DNA from: an uncultured Eubacteriales bacterium
GTDB taxonomy: Bacteria; Bacillota; Clostridia; Christensenellales; Pumilibacteraceae
DNA length: 14,738 nt
Direction of reading: 5' to 3'
NCBI GenBank assembly: GCA_900555875.1
Contig: USNB01000012.1
Location: 1-14,738 of the forward strand
Shown here: positions 13,221 through 14,738 of the stretch, piece by piece
Numbering within the stretch: position 1 is the stretch's first letter
Layout: each line of letters starts with the position of its first letter
Program-made: the position numbers and the translations under genes
The notes under the pieces: model-generated
The model's database searches: none
Told to the model about the DNA's origin: nothing
The model's input: the letters and a program-made list of their open reading frames with translations, nothing else

Positions 13221-13227
13221 TTGTCAA
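13199..13227 (-). promoter_or_regulatory. Consensus sigma-A promoter of hpf
   Basis: On the minus strand, -35 TTGACA (13227-13222), a 17-nt spacer and -10 TATAAT (13204-13199), both perfect, with an upstream TG one base before the -10. It begins only 37 nt after the clpC stop, with no terminator between, so read-through from clpC into hpf is also possible. Confidence 0.9.
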
Positions 13228-13263
13228 TGCGTTTTCACGATTTTAACGTGACAATCGGATATA

Positions 13264-14738
13264 TCATCTGACGATGACCTTACCGTCGACATAGTCTATG
13301 GTAGCGGTGCTGTTATCCTTGAGCTTTCCGCCGAGAAGCGCGTCTGCGATGCAGTCCTCGATCGTCTGCTCTATGATACGGCGGAGAGGACGCGCTCCGT
13401 ACTCAGGGTCGTAACCATTCTTGATGACGTAATTCACGATCGCGGGCGAATACTTGATTTTGATGTTACGATCGTCGAGTTTTTTAGTGACCTTCTTCAT
13501 CATGAGGTCGGCTATACGCTTTATGTCGTCCTCGGTAAGATGCTTGAAGTAACATATAACGTCGATACGGTTGAGGAATTCGGGACGGAAATGACGCTTA
13601 AGCGCGTCGGAAAGGATACGCTCCTCATCCTGCTGCTCCGCATCTTCGCTCTTTTCGTCATTGAATCCTATCGTGCGGCGGTTTTTGAGATCGCTCACGC
13701 CGACATTGGAAGTCATGATTATTATGGTATTCTTGAAGTCCACCGTCCTGCCCTGCGAATCGGTCAGACGGCCTTCGTCGAGCACCTGAAGAAGAATGTT
13801 GTATACGTCCGGATGCGCTTTTTCTATCTCGTCGAAAAGCACTACGGAATACGGTTTTCTCCTTACCTGTTCGGTGAGCTGTCCGCCCTCGTCGAACCCG
13901 ACGTATCCCGGAGGAGAGCCTATCAGCTTGCTCACGCTGTGAGATTCCATGTATTCGGACATATCGATGCGGATGATATTGTTCTCGTCATCGAACATCG
14001 CCGCAGCAAGCGCTTTGGTAAGCTCTGTCTTGCCGACGCCCGTGGGACCGAGGAAAAGGAACGAACCGATGGGACGCTTGGGATCCTTGAGACCCGCGCG
14101 CGCACGGCGTATGGCTTTCGCAACGCTCTCGACAGCCTTGTCCTGGCCGATGACCCGCTGATGCAGAATGCTCTCCAGGTTATTGAGCCTCTCAACCTCC
14201 GTTTCGTTAAGGCGCGTAACGGGGATCTTGGTCCATTTCGATACCACCTCTGCGATCTCCTCGGCGCCGATGGTGCCGCCTCCGTGAGCCTGCCATTCCG
14301 CTTTCTTCTTTTTGATGTCCTCGGCAAGGTTATCGCGCATCTTCTTGACCTTATCTGCGTTGATGTAATCCTCTTTGCCGTGAACGAGTTCGTCTATCTG
14401 CTTCTGGTAGTCGTCCAGCTGCTCCTCCATTTTCTTGATCTCCGGCGGGAGCTTATTGCCGTTGACCTTCGCCCTGCTCGCCGCTTCATCTATAAGGTCT
14501 ATCGCCTTATCGGGAAGAAAACGGTCGGATATATACCTGTCCGAAAGCTGAGCCGCTGCGGTTATCGCCTCATCGGAGATCTTTACTTTGTGGAACGCTT
14601 CGTAATTAGGGCGTATGCCTTTAAGTATCTCTATCGTCTGTTCTACCGTAGGCGGATCGACCATGATGGGCTGGAAACGACGTTCGAGCGCGGCGTCCTT
14701 TTCGATATACTTGCGGTACTCGTCAAGCGTGGTCGCAC
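13264..14738 (-). CDS. clpC: ATP-dependent Clp protease ATPase subunit ClpC, N-terminus outside the window
   Basis: The visible 490 residues are the end of the first AAA+ module, a short middle domain and the whole second AAA+ module of a Hsp100 unfoldase. The fragment opens with ATTLDEYRKYIEKDAALERRF, the usual end of the first ATPase with its arginine finger region. The middle domain (about 90-150) is a short coiled coil, as in ClpC and unlike the long one of ClpB. Second module: Walker A GPTGVGKT (230-237), Walker B VVLFDEIEK (298-306), pore loop PPGYVGFDEG (275-284), FRPEFLNRID (383-392) and sensor-2 GARPLRR (447-453). An IGF tripeptide at 356-358 lies where ClpC docks on ClpP, so it should feed substrates to that protease. 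Between clpC and hpf no terminator is visible. The gene runs off the right edge with two bases of a split codon. Confidence 0.94.
   Translation of the reverse strand, partial: ATTLDEYRKYIEKDAALERRFQPIMVDPPTVEQTIEILKGIRPNYEAFHKVKISDEAITAAAQLSDRYISDRFLPDKAIDLIDEAASRAKVNGNKLPPEIKKMEEQLDDYQKQIDELVHGKEDYINADKVKKMRDNLAEDIKKKKAEWQAHGGGTIGAEEIAEVVSKWTKIPVTRLNETEVERLNNLESILHQRVIGQDKAVESVAKAIRRARAGLKDPKRPIGSFLFLGPTGVGKTELTKALAAAMFDDENNIIRIDMSEYMESHSVSKLIGSPPGYVGFDEGGQLTEQVRRKPYSVVLFDEIEKAHPDVYNILLQVLDEGRLTDSQGRTVDFKNTIIIMTSNVGVSDLKNRRTIGFNDEKSEDAEQQDEERILSDALKRHFRPEFLNRIDVICYFKHLTEDDIKRIADLMMKKVTKKLDDRNIKIKYSPAIVNYVIKNGYDPEYGARPLRRIIEQTIEDCIADALLGGKLKDNSTATIDYVDGKVIVR

Overview
The window looks like chromosomal DNA from a spore-forming, anaerobic-type Firmicute of the class Clostridia. 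The evidence is a complete sporulation sigma factor of the sigma-K type, a BofA-family protein, ClpC, long-form HPF, strong GGAGG ribosome binding sites, consensus sigma-A promoters and intrinsic terminators. Frequent ATA isoleucine codons together with moderate GC would suit an uncultured gut lineage such as Christensenellales, but that placement is only inference. No transposase, integrase, phage gene or CRISPR array is visible.

Layout. Bases 1-879 (minus) hold the N-terminal 293 codons of a sodium:solute symporter with its own promoter. Bases 985-1668 (minus) encode pro-sigma-K, uninterrupted by a skin-type element. A small two-helix membrane protein (plus) ends at a terminator near 2021-2047. 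Facing it is a BofA-family protein (minus, 2169-2537) with a clear sigma-A promoter and terminator; BofA proteins regulate pro-sigma-K processing, so regulator and target lie about 0.5 kb apart. Next is an unrecognised 431-residue protein that looks like two ferritin-type four-helix bundles (2629-3924, minus).

From 4050 to 7920 runs a plus-strand operon: promoter, Na/Pi cotransporter with a C-terminal PhoU-like domain, OmpR-family response regulator, histidine kinase (ATGA overlap), terminator. The terminator also serves tRNA-Glu(CUC), which faces it on the minus strand.

Bases 7995-8364 are the most unusual stretch. A sigma-A promoter (8285-8313, minus) would drive an RNA of roughly 380 nt containing small hairpins, a long UACG-capped hairpin, a degenerate tRNA-Glu copy with about 55 nt inserted in its T-arm, and finally the intact tRNA-Glu. 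A 20-bp perfect palindrome sits at the 3' end of the degenerate copy.

From 8365 to 12543 the minus strand carries a central-carbon cluster: pgi, a sugar-phosphate isomerase/epimerase-like TIM barrel, pgk with an unusual insertion, and last a frameshifted gene of unknown function. Upstream lie hpf (12634-13170), whose promoter is embedded in a 16-bp inverted repeat, and the C-terminal 490 codons of clpC, which runs off the window.

Most of the window is ordinary housekeeping and sporulation sequence. The second-look items are the tRNA-Glu-derived locus, the hpf promoter dyad, the sigK/bofA pairing with a divergent BofA loop, and the frameshifted gene after pgk.
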